Assembly: GCA_043813895.1 (NCBI GenBank) | Contig: JBDRKQ010000068.1 | Span: forward strand, 1 to 10,619 | Origin: CAZTAR01 sp043813895 | GTDB lineage: Bacteria; Planctomycetota; Phycisphaerae; UBA1845; UTPLA1 | DNA: 10,619 bases | Direction: 5' to 3' | Shown here: positions 1 through 7,028 of the stretch, in pieces | Position numbering within the stretch: position 1 is the first letter of the stretch | How the letters are laid out: each line of letters opens with the position of its first letter | Program-made: the position numbers and the translations under genes | Notes under the pieces: generated by a model | Seen by the model: only the letters and a program-made list of their open reading frames with translations | Databases searched by the model: none | Told to the model about the DNA's origin: nothing

Positions 1-178
1 CGCTCGTGTTGAGTATGACCATCAGATCGATGTCGCTGCCTTCATGGAAATCACCGCGCGCGAACGAGCCGAAGAGAATGACGCGCTCTGGATCCAGCGT
101 GCGCAGGCGGGTTACGATGCGATCAAGCTCGCGCTCGACCGCGGGCCACTGTCGCTGTTGCCACAGACTCAGGACCAT
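1..178 (-). CDS. Minimal nucleotidyltransferase (MNT-type), 5' part only
   Basis: This is the first 59 codons of a gene that runs off the left edge, with ATG at 178-176. A helical N-terminus (about residues 8-28) leads into ERVILFGSFARG (31-42) and then SDIDL (48-52). These are the GS-x-x-RG and DxD motifs of the nucleotidyltransferase fold; D49 and D51 would bind the catalytic metal. The family includes small MNT proteins that act as AMPylating antitoxins next to HEPN toxins, as well as larger antibiotic and DNA-polymerase-beta-like transferases. The missing C-terminus and downstream gene would decide between them. The start is the first in-frame ATG; a TTG 11 codons further upstream is possible. 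The ribosome binding site is weak (a GAG close to the ATG). Family assignment is firm from the motif pair; the exact role is not known. Confidence 0.72.
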   Translation of the reverse strand, partial: MVLSLWQQRQWPAVERELDRIVTRLRTLDPERVILFGSFARGDFHEGSDIDLMVILNTS

Positions 179-216
179 CTCGTCACCGGCCGTCCGAAAG
201 TACGCTGACAATCCAC

Positions 217-241
217 GTCGGCCACGGGGGGCCGACGCTAC
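217..241 (-). repeat. REP-like palindrome with 5' GTAGC (copy 1)
   Basis: On the minus strand the order is GTAGC, arm GTCGGCC, a 6-base loop, and the perfectly complementary arm GGCCGAC. It lies in the 76-base gap between the VTT gene and the nucleotidyltransferase gene. It has the same 5+7+6+7 layout as the two copies near 3126-3198. A GTAG tetranucleotide 5' of a hairpin is the hallmark of REP sequences recognised by RAYT (Y1/HUH) transposases. The REP assignment is inferred from architecture; no RAYT gene is visible here. Confidence 0.7.
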
Positions 242-254
242 ATCCCTTGTAATT

Positions 255-1082
255 CTAGGTCCCATCACTCTTGTCGACAACCGTCGCACCGCCTGCGTTA
301 GTTGTGTCCCGCTCGCGCCGCCTGCGGAGCAAACGTGGCAGAATCCGGATGAGGGCCGCGCCTGCCAACACAACTTGAATCAGCATGATCTGCCACGTGT
401 CCAGGTGCAGTCCTATCGCAGCCAGAACCCAGATCGCATATCGAAACCAGCGGCCGATGAAGCCCGCCCAGAAGAAACGTCCGCGCGGGTATCGCGCCGT
501 GATCGCCAGCCATCGAATCACGTCGACCGGTATCGGCAGGAAGCTGAAAAGCGTGACAATCCAGAAGGGACTTTTCTCGAACCAGCGACTGGCCGTGCGG
601 AACATGCGCGTATCCCGCACCTTGGCCACGCGTCTCTTTCGCAACAGGTAGACGAACAGGTGGTACTCGTTGAGGTTGGCAATGCCGGTCGCGGCGGCGC
701 AGACGGTGGCCACGACTGCGAGACGCAGAGGCGCCATGCCGACGAGGCCGACCTGCGCGGCGACCATGTCGCTCGCGACGAGCATGACGATCCAGGTTGT
801 GGGCGCCGGAAAGAAGGTGCAGCAGAGAGAGAGGTAGAAGGCGGTGCCGGCCAGGGCCCAGACGGCCCAGCCGACTTGTGAGCCAGTCCCGTCGATCGCG
901 GCCATCCCCCAAAGCGAAGCGAGCGTCAGGCCGACCAACCACGCCACAAAACAGACGAACCAGAGGCGCAAGTTGATGCCGTCGCCGTCCGCGTAACGGT
1001 CGAGTGAGGGCGCCTCCGTATGTGCCGCGTGGGCCTCGCTGAGGTTCTCCGGCGACAATCCTCCGGTTTGCGTCACATCCAT
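255..1082 (-). CDS. VTT/DedA-like integral membrane protein
   Basis: This is a 275-residue polytopic membrane protein. After a polar N-terminus (1-35) hydrophobic segments lie at about 39-58, 70-90, 97-115, 118-137, 203-225 and 228-248. Two proline-bearing short segments, FFPAPT (90-95) and FLPIPVD (181-187), interrupt hydrophobic stretches as the re-entrant loops of the VTT (SNARE-associated/DedA) fold do. The stretch ARYPRGRFFWAGFIGRWFRY (196-215) resembles the conserved arginine/glycine-rich part of that fold. Members are thought to act in lipid or undecaprenyl-phosphate flipping and membrane homeostasis. The tail (249-275) is basic, then polar, and cytoplasmic by the positive-inside rule. 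ATG at 1082 is preceded by GAGCGG. The gene lies 102 bases after the ABC ATPase on the same strand, so co-transcription is possible. Assignment rests on topology and the two proline loops; substrate is unknown. Confidence 0.6.
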   Translation of the reverse strand: MDVTQTGGLSPENLSEAHAAHTEAPSLDRYADGDGINLRLWFVCFVAWLVGLTLASLWGMAAIDGTGSQVGWAVWALAGTAFYLSLCCTFFPAPTTWIVMLVASDMVAAQVGLVGMAPLRLAVVATVCAAATGIANLNEYHLFVYLLRKRRVAKVRDTRMFRTASRWFEKSPFWIVTLFSFLPIPVDVIRWLAITARYPRGRFFWAGFIGRWFRYAIWVLAAIGLHLDTWQIMLIQVVLAGAALIRILPRLLRRRRERDTTNAGGATVVDKSDGT

Positions 1083-1184
1083 TCCGCTCTATCCCGTCGA
1101 CGTCGCCAATCTTCGTCGCTTGCGAAGTAACTTGTGACACCGGCCCCTTGATCCCTTGGTCCCTCTGATTGCGGCCGGAGGCTG

Positions 1185-1853
1185 CTAGATGCGGCCGTCG
1201 CGCATTTGCAGCACGCGATCCGCGCGGTCGGTCAGGCGCTCGTTGTGCGTGATCATGACGGTTGTCAATCCGTCAGATGCGTTCAACTCGGCGAGCAGGT
1301 CGAGCACTTCGCCGGCGCTGTGGGAATCCAGGTTGCCGGTCGGCTCGTCGGCAAGCAGTAACATCGGGCGTGCCACCACGGCCCGGGCAATGGCGACGCG
1401 CTGCTGCTCTCCGACGGACATCTCATCCGGCTTGCTGCGGCGCTTGGCCTTCAGGCCAATACGATCGAGGACCGACAGGGGGCGACCGTTAACGCCCTCG
1501 CCGCGTAGTTTCAGCGCGATCTCGACGTTCTGTTCGGCGGTGAGCACCGGCAGCAGGTTGAACCGCTGGAAGACGAAGCCGAGCTTGCGGCGTCGGAGCA
1601 ATGTTCGGCCGGCATCGCCCAACGTGCGTGTTGGCGTTCCGTCGATGTCCACGGCGCCGGCGGTCGGCCGCATCATCAGGCCGAGAATGTTGAGCAGCGT
1701 GCTCTTACCACAGCCGCTGGGGCCCATGACGACCACGAACTCGCCGCGACGGATGTCCAGGTCGATCCCGTGCAGCACGGGTGTCTCGACACGCCCGGTG
1801 CGATAGGCGTGGTGGACGTCGCGGGCTCGGAGTATCACGTCTAGTTCGCACAT
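1185..1853 (-). CDS. ABC transporter ATPase, MacB/LolD-type
   Basis: This is a 222-residue nucleotide-binding subunit. Motifs appear in order: Walker A GPSGCGKST (44-52), Q-loop Q96 in FVFQRFNLLP, signature MSVGEQQR (145-152), Walker B LLLADE (165-170) with PTGNLD after it, and switch histidine H203 in ITHNE. The sequence around PTGNLD and the Q-loop is that of the MacB/LolD/FtsE group, whose ATPases drive FtsX-type permeases in mechanotransmission (lipoprotein release, peptide or drug efflux). The start at 1853 is preferred because AGGACAGG sits seven bases upstream and it begins 13 bases after the permease stop. An upstream start at 1910 would overlap the permease and add 19 residues unlike the family. 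The signature loop has Val where most members have Gly (LSGGE), noted under findings. The partner is clearly the adjacent permease; the substrate cannot be read from sequence. Confidence 0.93.
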   Translation of the reverse strand: MCELDVILRARDVHHAYRTGRVETPVLHGIDLDIRRGEFVVVMGPSGCGKSTLLNILGLMMRPTAGAVDIDGTPTRTLGDAGRTLLRRRKLGFVFQRFNLLPVLTAEQNVEIALKLRGEGVNGRPLSVLDRIGLKAKRRSKPDEMSVGEQQRVAIARAVVARPMLLLADEPTGNLDSHSAGEVLDLLAELNASDGLTTVMITHNERLTDRADRVLQMRDGRI

Positions 1854-1866
1854 CCAACGACCTGTC

Positions 1867-3081
1867 CTATTCGAAGCATAACGCTGCGACCGGGTCCAGC
1901 TTCGCCGCACGGTACCCCGGATACAGCGAGCTCAGCGTTCCGCCGACGACGCCGATGACCATCGCGATCGCGAGGAAGTTCCACTCGATGCTGATCGTGA
2001 TCAGCGGCTTGGCGGCCTCGAGGGCATACTTTACCGCAAACGCGGCCGCGATGCCGATGAGCGTTCCGCAGAGGCAAACGATGACGGCCTCCGTCACAGA
2101 CTCGCCGATGAGATAGAGCCTTCCCGCGCCCATGGATTTGAGAATGCCGATCTCGCGCGTGCGTTCGAGGACCATCGTGTGCATGCTGAGCAGGATAATC
2201 AGGAAGCACACGACCAGGGCGACGGCACTGGCGGCGTTGATATAGACGTAGATCGACGAGAAGCTCTCGTAGAGCAGCGCCCGATAGTCGCCCTTGAGCT
2301 CGACCTTCGCCTTGATGCGGCGGCTGAGGGCATCGGCGACGGTCTCGGCGTAGTCGGTTTGCGCAACCGGGGGCGGGTGCAGCTGCACAAAGAACAGGCT
2401 CACCCATGGGATGCCGCCGAGCTTGATGTTCTGAAGCACCTGCAGCGGGCAGAAGACGCGGCACGCGACGCCCGACTCCACGATTCCGACGATCTCGAAC
2501 TTCCGGCCGAGAAAGGTGACGCGATCGCCGACGCGATATCCGCCGACGCGAGAGAGCCTTGTGTCAATGACCAACTCGCATGCCTCCTCCAATTCCGCGT
2601 CGGCGATCAGAGCCGGATCGTAGGCGCCGCTGTCGCTTCGGATCGCATCTAAACGGTTTCCAAATGCGCGGCCTTCGTCGAAGAGTCGGCCTTCGACGAT
2701 CTTCCGGCGTCCGAGGAACGCTGCCATGTCGTCATGATCGACGCCGAACAACCGTTGCTGTTGCCCGCCAAGATGGATCGTATCGACGAGCACGCCGACC
2801 GTTCGCTTGACAACAGGGCGACCGTCAAGCTCGAAGTCGTCTATCACCGGCGCGATCTTGGACGTGAACGCGGCGCCGGCGGTGAAGATGACGTTCTCGT
2901 TCTCGGGCAGGACGATCAGCTCGGCATCGACGCTCTGCACACGGTCCGCCACTTCGTTGATCATGCCGTGCGAGAGACCGAGCATCACGAGCAGCATCGC
3001 GATCCCGATCCCGACCGCGAGAATCGAGAGGCTGGTCCGGAGTTTCCGGTGAAGAAGATGTGCGACTGCCAATGATGCCAA
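1867..3081 (-). CDS. FtsX/MacB-type ABC transporter permease
   Basis: This is a 404-residue inner-membrane permease with the type VII ABC layout: cytoplasmic N-terminal helix, TM1 (about 17-38), a large extracytoplasmic MacB-like domain (about 45-265), then TM2 (278-300), TM3 (330-350) and TM4 (367-387). Diagnostic family segments are LERTREIGILKSMGAG (305-320), the coupling region, and LYPGYRAAKLDPVAAL (386-401) at the C-terminus. It works as a dimer with the ATPase encoded 13 bases downstream. Such pairs move substrates through conformational change of the periplasmic domain (LolCDE, MacB, DevC or FtsX relatives). The start is TTG at 3081, chosen because GAGGTGA lies at the right distance and no ATG in this frame fits better. 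A lone TATAAC lies 22 bases upstream of the start. Copies of a REP-like element lie just upstream. Substrate is unknown. Confidence 0.9.
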   Translation of the reverse strand: MASLAVAHLLHRKLRTSLSILAVGIGIAMLLVMLGLSHGMINEVADRVQSVDAELIVLPENENVIFTAGAAFTSKIAPVIDDFELDGRPVVKRTVGVLVDTIHLGGQQQRLFGVDHDDMAAFLGRRKIVEGRLFDEGRAFGNRLDAIRSDSGAYDPALIADAELEEACELVIDTRLSRVGGYRVGDRVTFLGRKFEIVGIVESGVACRVFCPLQVLQNIKLGGIPWVSLFFVQLHPPPVAQTDYAETVADALSRRIKAKVELKGDYRALLYESFSSIYVYINAASAVALVVCFLIILLSMHTMVLERTREIGILKSMGAGRLYLIGESVTEAVIVCLCGTLIGIAAAFAVKYALEAAKPLITISIEWNFLAIAMVIGVVGGTLSSLYPGYRAAKLDPVAALCFE

Positions 3082-3102
3082 GCTCGTGTCACCTCATTGC
3101 GT

Positions 3103-3108
3103 GTTATA
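3103..3108 (-). promoter_or_regulatory. Possible -10 box (TATAAC) for the ABC operon
   Basis: TATAAC on the minus strand matches the sigma-70 -10 consensus at five of six positions and would start RNA about 15 bases before the TTG start of the permease. No recognisable -35 lies at 16-18 bases, where a REP-like palindrome begins instead, so this is tentative. Confidence 0.28.
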
Positions 3109-3125
3109 GCGTCTCGATGAACACC

Positions 3126-3150
3126 GTAGCGTCCGACCCCTGCGTCGGAC
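3126..3150 (+). repeat. REP-like palindrome with 5' GTAGC (copy 2)
   Basis: On the plus strand the order is GTAGC, arm GTCCGAC, a 6-base loop (CCCTGC), and arm GTCGGAC, a perfect 7-bp stem. The layout is identical to copies 1 and 3, but arm bases change together so pairing is kept. It is paired head-to-head with copy 3 in the 130-base gap between the HAD gene and the ABC permease. Confidence 0.75.
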
Positions 3151-3173
3151 GGGGCCTACTGGCGATCTTCAAC

Positions 3174-3198
3174 GGCCGACAGGGGCGTCGGCCGCTAC
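3174..3198 (-). repeat. REP-like palindrome with 5' GTAGC (copy 3)
   Basis: On the minus strand the order is GTAGC, arm GGCCGAC, a 6-base loop (GCCCCT), and arm GTCGGCC. It lies 23 bases from copy 2 in inverted orientation with the GTAG ends outermost, as in a two-unit BIME. A further CGTAGCGTC at 3211-3203 (minus) mirrors CGTAGCGTC at 3125-3133 (plus), extending the outer symmetry; it may be the remains of another copy. Confidence 0.75.
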
Positions 3199-3211
3199 AC
3201 AAGACGCTACG

Positions 3212-3817
3212 TCATCGCCCCGTTGTCGCATCACCGACACCGAGAAGCCCGAGCAGTTCCCGGAGGTCGGCGATCACGTAGTCGGCCTCGCCGGCCCAGG
3301 GCGGCCGATCACGACCCTCGGCGACGAGCAGCACGGTCTTCGTTCCCGCGCAGGCGCCGCAGATGATGTCGTAATGGTAATCGCCGACGGACCAAGTGTC
3401 GGCAGGCTCGACGGAGAGTTTGCGGCAGATTATCAGAATCGGCTCGGGAGAGGGCTTTGTGGGACCGTCTTCGCGCGTCCAAACTAGGTCGAACACGAGA
3501 CCGTGCCTCGATTGAAACACCTCGACCGAATGCCGGGAGTTCCTGGTCATGAGCGCAACACGAAGTCCCGCGGTACGGACAGCGTTCACTACCTCGAAAG
3601 CAAACGGCTGGAGTTCGGAGGTGTCGGCGGCAACAGCTTCATGGCGCCGGAGAATCGCCTCGGTCCTGGCGCGATCACCGGGGGTCATCTCGCGCATGGC
3701 CTCCAGGATAGGCACTTTGTCGAGACCGATTTCGCTTCTGATCAGGTCGAAATCGAGGTTCTGGCATGTGAGGGTTCCGTCCATGTCGAAGATGATTGCG
3801 CGAGTTCTCGCAGACAT
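3212..3817 (-). CDS. HAD-superfamily hydrolase (phosphatase), class I
   Basis: This is a 201-residue soluble protein with all four HAD motifs: motif I DMDGT (11-15; D11 nucleophile, D13 acid/base), motif II MTRN (90-93; T91), motif III K121 in TKPSP, and motif IV GDYHYD (145-150) with metal-binding aspartates D146 and D150. The roughly 70 mostly helical residues between motifs I and II form a C1 cap like that of phosphoglycolate phosphatase and related enzymes. It should dephosphorylate a small phosphorylated metabolite in the cytoplasm; the substrate is not readable. Length is at the short end of the subfamily (about 200-230). ATG at 3817 is preceded by a modest AGGG. It sits 145 bases after the DUF3052-like gene and 130 bases before the ABC operon on the same strand, with REP-like elements downstream, so it may be transcribed alone. 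Confidence 0.88.
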   Translation of the reverse strand: MSARTRAIIFDMDGTLTCQNLDFDLIRSEIGLDKVPILEAMREMTPGDRARTEAILRRHEAVAADTSELQPFAFEVVNAVRTAGLRVALMTRNSRHSVEVFQSRHGLVFDLVWTREDGPTKPSPEPILIICRKLSVEPADTWSVGDYHYDIICGACAGTKTVLLVAEGRDRPPWAGEADYVIADLRELLGLLGVGDATTGR

Positions 3818-3962
3818 GGCTTTGCCCTATGACGCCTCACGTTTGCTTGTGGCGCCACCGTCCCGGCTGTGAAGTCGCCGACACCCTGGGGCGCGCGCCG
3901 CAGGCCGAAGGAGCGACGCAGCGTGGGCGAACCGGTGACCATCTTGAGTGGAGATCGTTGTT

Positions 3963-4661
3963 CTACGATTTCACACTGGCCCGCCGCGCCGGACGCCGGA
4001 CGCCGTTCGCAGGGCGCGAGGAGGAACCGTTACCGGATGCAGTGTCGCTTTTCTTGGCCGAGGTCGGCCGAACGATGTTGTACGCCACCTGCGTTTCGGA
4101 GAAATCGACGGCTTCGCCGTGGTCCAGTCCTGCTTCGCGTGCGGCCGCACACACGTTGGCCTTGGTGATCGTGCGGACGCTCTTCGGCAGGACGACCCAG
4201 ATGGCCCCGCCGGGCCGGAGGGTCTCACTCAGGTCCTCGATCTGCCGGAGTTCGGCCGGGCGTTCGACGCCGATCATGACCATGTCGCAGCGGTCGGCGG
4301 GCTCAAAGATGACCTTGGTGTTCCTCGATTCGAGCAGGTCAAGCAACTCGGTATCTTCGAGGTTGATGACGCGGATCGTGTGTCCCTCCTGGACGCCGAG
4401 CTTGTCGGCAAGCGTTTGCGGGTGCTCGATGTATTCGATCCAGCTTTCCGCGGCACGAACGCCTGCCAGTTTGATGGAGACGAGGTTGCCGTGAAAATCG
4501 AAGACGATCGTGTCGCCATCCCGCCTCGGGCTGCGAATCTCGGCGAGCCGGAACCTGTACTTGGTGGAACCGGCGAAATCGATGTGGTCCGCCTCCATCC
4601 GGACCTGCCCATCGTAATCGTCTCTTCCGACTTGGAGCTTGCAGGCCGATACCATCGCCAT
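3963..4661 (-). CDS. PH-like plus DUF3052-like two-domain protein, function unknown
   Basis: This is a 232-residue cytoplasmic protein without signal or membrane segments. Residues about 18-80 are beta-rich (YRFRLAEIRSPRRDGDTIVF, then GNLVSIKLAG and a terminal helix ESWIEYI), a pattern resembling a small PH-like barrel. From LADKLGVQEGHTIRVIN (84-100) to AYNIVRP (193-199) it resembles DUF3052: an alternating beta/alpha fold with DMVMIGVERPAEL (126-138), LRPGGAIWVVLPKS (148-161) and a closing strand. The LRPGGAIWV segment recalls the end of a methyltransferase-like Rossmann fold, but no SAM-binding glycine loop is seen. The tail (200-232) is Ser/Arg/Ala-rich and probably disordered. The start at 4661 is chosen because AAGGGA lies about eight bases upstream. 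A longer version from 4808 would add 49 residues with no family resemblance and no ribosome binding site. M52 of that version (4655) is also possible. No biochemical role is known to me. Confidence 0.62.
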   Translation of the reverse strand: MAMVSACKLQVGRDDYDGQVRMEADHIDFAGSTKYRFRLAEIRSPRRDGDTIVFDFHGNLVSIKLAGVRAAESWIEYIEHPQTLADKLGVQEGHTIRVINLEDTELLDLLESRNTKVIFEPADRCDMVMIGVERPAELRQIEDLSETLRPGGAIWVVLPKSVRTITKANVCAAAREAGLDHGEAVDFSETQVAYNIVRPTSAKKSDTASGNGSSSRPANGVRRPARRASVKS

Positions 4662-4920
4662 GAGCCAATCCCTTCGCTGTTGAAGACTCCTCGTTATCCG
4701 TGAGTCCGCCGGGAGAGCCGATGTTGATATACACCTGCCCTGAAGCTCCTGATCCCAATGGGTCGGACTGAAGATCGCCTCGAACGTGCCGCGCGAATGT
4801 TCTTCCATCCATCCGTGCCTTGGCCGCTACCCACAGGATCCCTGCAAGCAGCGGCCAAGAGGCTGCGGGTCATAGCCTTCAGGAAAGGTGAACCACCCCA
4901 TTCACGCTCCCGCTTTTCCG
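4662..4920 (-). promoter_or_regulatory. Long (about 260-base) untranslated leader of the DUF3052-like gene
   Basis: No convincing gene lies between the acs stop (4963) and 4661. If the promoter at 4927-4954 is used, the transcript carries a leader of about 260 bases containing the two-tiered hairpin at 4819-4859. No known riboswitch consensus was recognised. This span being leader rather than plain spacer is an inference. Confidence 0.3.
4819..4859. repeat. Two-tiered hairpin, perfect 10-bp outer stem
   Basis: CTTGGCCGCT (4819-4828) pairs perfectly with AGCGGCCAAG (4850-4859). Inside, CAGG (4834-4837) pairs with CCTG (4841-4844) around ATC, leaving a symmetric 5+5 internal loop. No T-run follows on either strand, so it is not a standard intrinsic terminator. 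On the minus strand its last arm reads GTAGCGGCCAAG, sharing GTAGCGGCC with REP-like copy 3, so it may be a decayed or variant repeat. It lies in the spacer after acs. Confidence 0.55.
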
Positions 4921-4926
4921 GAAGGC

Positions 4927-4954
4927 ATTATACCATGAATGGCGAGAGTTTGAA
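4927..4954 (-). promoter_or_regulatory. Sigma-70-type promoter for the DUF3052-like gene
   Basis: On the minus strand TTCAAA (4954-4949) and a perfect TATAAT (4932-4927) are separated by 16 bases. A perfect -10 hexamer stands out in GC-rich DNA. It lies just after the acs stop and points at the gene starting at 4661, suggesting that gene does not depend on acs transcription. Confidence 0.5.
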
Positions 4955-4962
4955 ACCCCTCG

Positions 4963-6924
4963 CTACTCTTTATCTCCCTTCAACGCTGCGATCGCGGAAA
5001 AATCTTCGAGCGTGGTTACATCGCCTTCGACGCTGCCCGTCGTGGCCAATTCGCGGAGCAATCGTCGCATGATCTTGCCACTGCGGGTCTTAGGCAACGC
5101 GTCCGTGAAACGCAGGTCCTTCGGCCGGGCAAAAGCACCCACAACGTTGCCTACGTGCTTCTTGAGCTCGGTTTTCAAGTCCTCACTCGGCGTGGCGCTA
5201 CCCTTGAGCGTGACGAAGGCTGCGATGGCTTCGCCTGTGATTTCATCGGGGTAGCCGACAATGGCCGCTTCCGCGACCATCGGATGTGATACGAGGGCCG
5301 ATTCGATTTCGGCGGTGCCGAGCCGGTGTCCCGAGACGTTAAGGACATCGTCCACGCGCCCGGTGATCCAAAAGTAGCCGTCCTCGTCAAAGCGAGCGCC
5401 GTCGCCTGTGAAGTAGTTGCCTTTGATCTCCGTCCAATACTGCTTGTGGTATCGCTTTTCATCACCGTAGATGCCTCGCAACATTCCCGGCCACGGCTTG
5501 CGGATGCAGAGCAGGCCGTTGCTGCCCTTGGGCAGGACGGTGCCGTTTTTCTCCATGACCGCGGCGTCCACGCCGAAGAAAGGCCTCGTGGCGCAGCCTG
5601 GCTTGGTCGGCGTGACACCGGGCAGCGGCGTGATGAGGATGCCGCCTGTTTCCGTCTGCCACCAGGTGTCAACGATCGGGCACCGCTTGCCGCCGATGAC
5701 TTCGTGGTACCAATCCCAGGCGGCGGGGTTGATGGGCTCGCCGACGGTACCGAGGAGCTTGAGCGTGGAAAGATCATACTTGGCCGGCAACTCGGCGCCT
5801 TGCTTCATGAACGCGCGGATTGCGGTCGGCGCGGTGTAGAACTTCGTGACCTTGTAACGCTGCACGATGGACCAGAATCGCTCCCAATCCGGGAAGTTCG
5901 GTGCTCCCTCGTACATGAGGTTGGTGATGCCGTTCTGCAACGGGCCGTACACGATGTAGGAGTGGCCGGTGATCCAACCGATGTCGGCGGTGCACCAGTA
6001 GATGTCGTCGGGTTTGAGGTCGAAGACCATCTTGGCCGTGTAGGCGGTGTAGACCATGTAGCCCGCGGTGGTGTGGAGGATACCCTTGGGCTTGCCGGTG
6101 CTTCCGCTGGTGTAGAGCAGGAAGAGCATGTGTTCGGCATCGAGATGCTCGCACTCGCAGGAGTCTGAGACGCCTTCGATGAGGTCGTGCCACCAGATAT
6201 CGCGGCCGTCCTTCATGTCGATCTTGTTGCCGGCACGCTGGAAGACGACGACGTTCTTGACGAGGTTAGTCATGTCGCAGGCGTCGTCAACGTTCTTCTT
6301 CAAGGGTACGAACTTGCCGCGTCGGTAGCCGGCGTCGGCAGTGATGACGTAACGTGACTGGGCGTCTTCGAGTCGGTCGAAAATCGCCTGAGCAGTGAAG
6401 CCGCCGAAGATGACGGAGTGCGGTGCGCCGATCCTCGCACAGGCCAGCATGGCGATTGCCAACTCGGGAATCATCGGCATGTAGAGGGTGACGCGGTCGC
6501 CCTTCTGGACGCCGAGCTTCTTGAGGCCGTTCGCGAACTTGCAGACATCCTTGAGCAGATCGTTGTAGGTCAGCCTCTTGACGTCCTTCGGCCGGCCGTT
6601 CTCATCGACGGGCTCGCCTTCCCAGATGATCGCGACGTGGTCGCCGAGACCCTTGGCGATCTGATGCTCCAGGCAGTTGTAGCTGATGTTCGTCTCCGCA
6701 CCCACGAACCACTTGGCGAACGGCTCCTTCCATTCCATGACACGGTTCCACTTCTTGAAGAAGTGGAAGTTCGTGGCGATCTCGCCCCAGAAGCCCTCGG
6801 GATCTTCGATCGATCGTTTGTACAGTGCCTCGTACTCTTTCACCGACTTGACGTGAGCCTGTGCGGAAAACTCAGCAGATGGTGCGTACTTCTGTGACTG
6901 TCCAGCGCTGACTGCCTGTGTCAT
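4963..6924 (-). CDS. acs: Acetyl-CoA synthetase (AMP-forming)
   Basis: This is a 653-residue cytoplasmic enzyme that converts acetate, ATP and CoA to acetyl-CoA, AMP and PPi through an acetyl-adenylate. It is full length (E. coli Acs is 652). Visible motifs are the N-terminal ACAS segment with FFKKWNRVMEW (55-65), the phosphate-binding loop YTSGSTGKPKG (271-281), YTAPTAIR (363-370), VDTWWQTETGG (418-428; the Trp here limits the acyl pocket to acetate), YFTGDGARFDEDGYFWITGR (504-523) with the hinge aspartate after it, and PKTRSGKIMRR (611-621). K617 is the catalytic C-terminal lysine that protein acetyltransferases modify in other bacteria, so post-translational control is plausible. GGAGGAA lies six bases before ATG 6924. 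It is transcribed away from the phosphohexomutase-like gene and has its own candidate promoter at 7000-7028. Assignment is secure. Confidence 0.97.
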   Translation of the reverse strand: MTQAVSAGQSQKYAPSAEFSAQAHVKSVKEYEALYKRSIEDPEGFWGEIATNFHFFKKWNRVMEWKEPFAKWFVGAETNISYNCLEHQIAKGLGDHVAIIWEGEPVDENGRPKDVKRLTYNDLLKDVCKFANGLKKLGVQKGDRVTLYMPMIPELAIAMLACARIGAPHSVIFGGFTAQAIFDRLEDAQSRYVITADAGYRRGKFVPLKKNVDDACDMTNLVKNVVVFQRAGNKIDMKDGRDIWWHDLIEGVSDSCECEHLDAEHMLFLLYTSGSTGKPKGILHTTAGYMVYTAYTAKMVFDLKPDDIYWCTADIGWITGHSYIVYGPLQNGITNLMYEGAPNFPDWERFWSIVQRYKVTKFYTAPTAIRAFMKQGAELPAKYDLSTLKLLGTVGEPINPAAWDWYHEVIGGKRCPIVDTWWQTETGGILITPLPGVTPTKPGCATRPFFGVDAAVMEKNGTVLPKGSNGLLCIRKPWPGMLRGIYGDEKRYHKQYWTEIKGNYFTGDGARFDEDGYFWITGRVDDVLNVSGHRLGTAEIESALVSHPMVAEAAIVGYPDEITGEAIAAFVTLKGSATPSEDLKTELKKHVGNVVGAFARPKDLRFTDALPKTRSGKIMRRLLRELATTGSVEGDVTTLEDFSAIAALKGDKE

Positions 6925-6999
6925 TTGACTGTTCCTCCGAAGTAAAACTCTCTACTTGTGGTCGTAGGTGTGTTGCGACGATCCGCGCCAAAACACGCA

Positions 7000-7028
7000 A
7001 TTCTAAGACCTTTCGGCGGGGACCGCAA
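7000..7028 (-). promoter_or_regulatory. Candidate sigma-70 promoter for acs
   Basis: TTGCGG (7028-7023) and TAGAAT (7005-7000) on the minus strand are spaced by 17 bases. The -10 matches consensus at five of six positions and the -35 at three. Transcription would begin near 6993, giving a leader of about 70 bases ahead of the strong acs ribosome binding site. Confidence 0.4.

Noticed and set aside
6..881. Long plus-strand open frame
   Set aside because: It runs antisense to the VTT membrane protein and nucleotidyltransferase, is rich in Arg/Asp/Glu, and has no domain; typical GC-rich shadow.
1111..1127. CTTCG / CGAAG inverted repeat after the ABC ATPase gene as a terminator
   Set aside because: Only a 5-bp stem and no T-run on the minus strand; too weak to call.
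5326..6168. Plus-strand open frame of 280 codons
   Set aside because: Antisense inside the acs gene, which is unambiguous.
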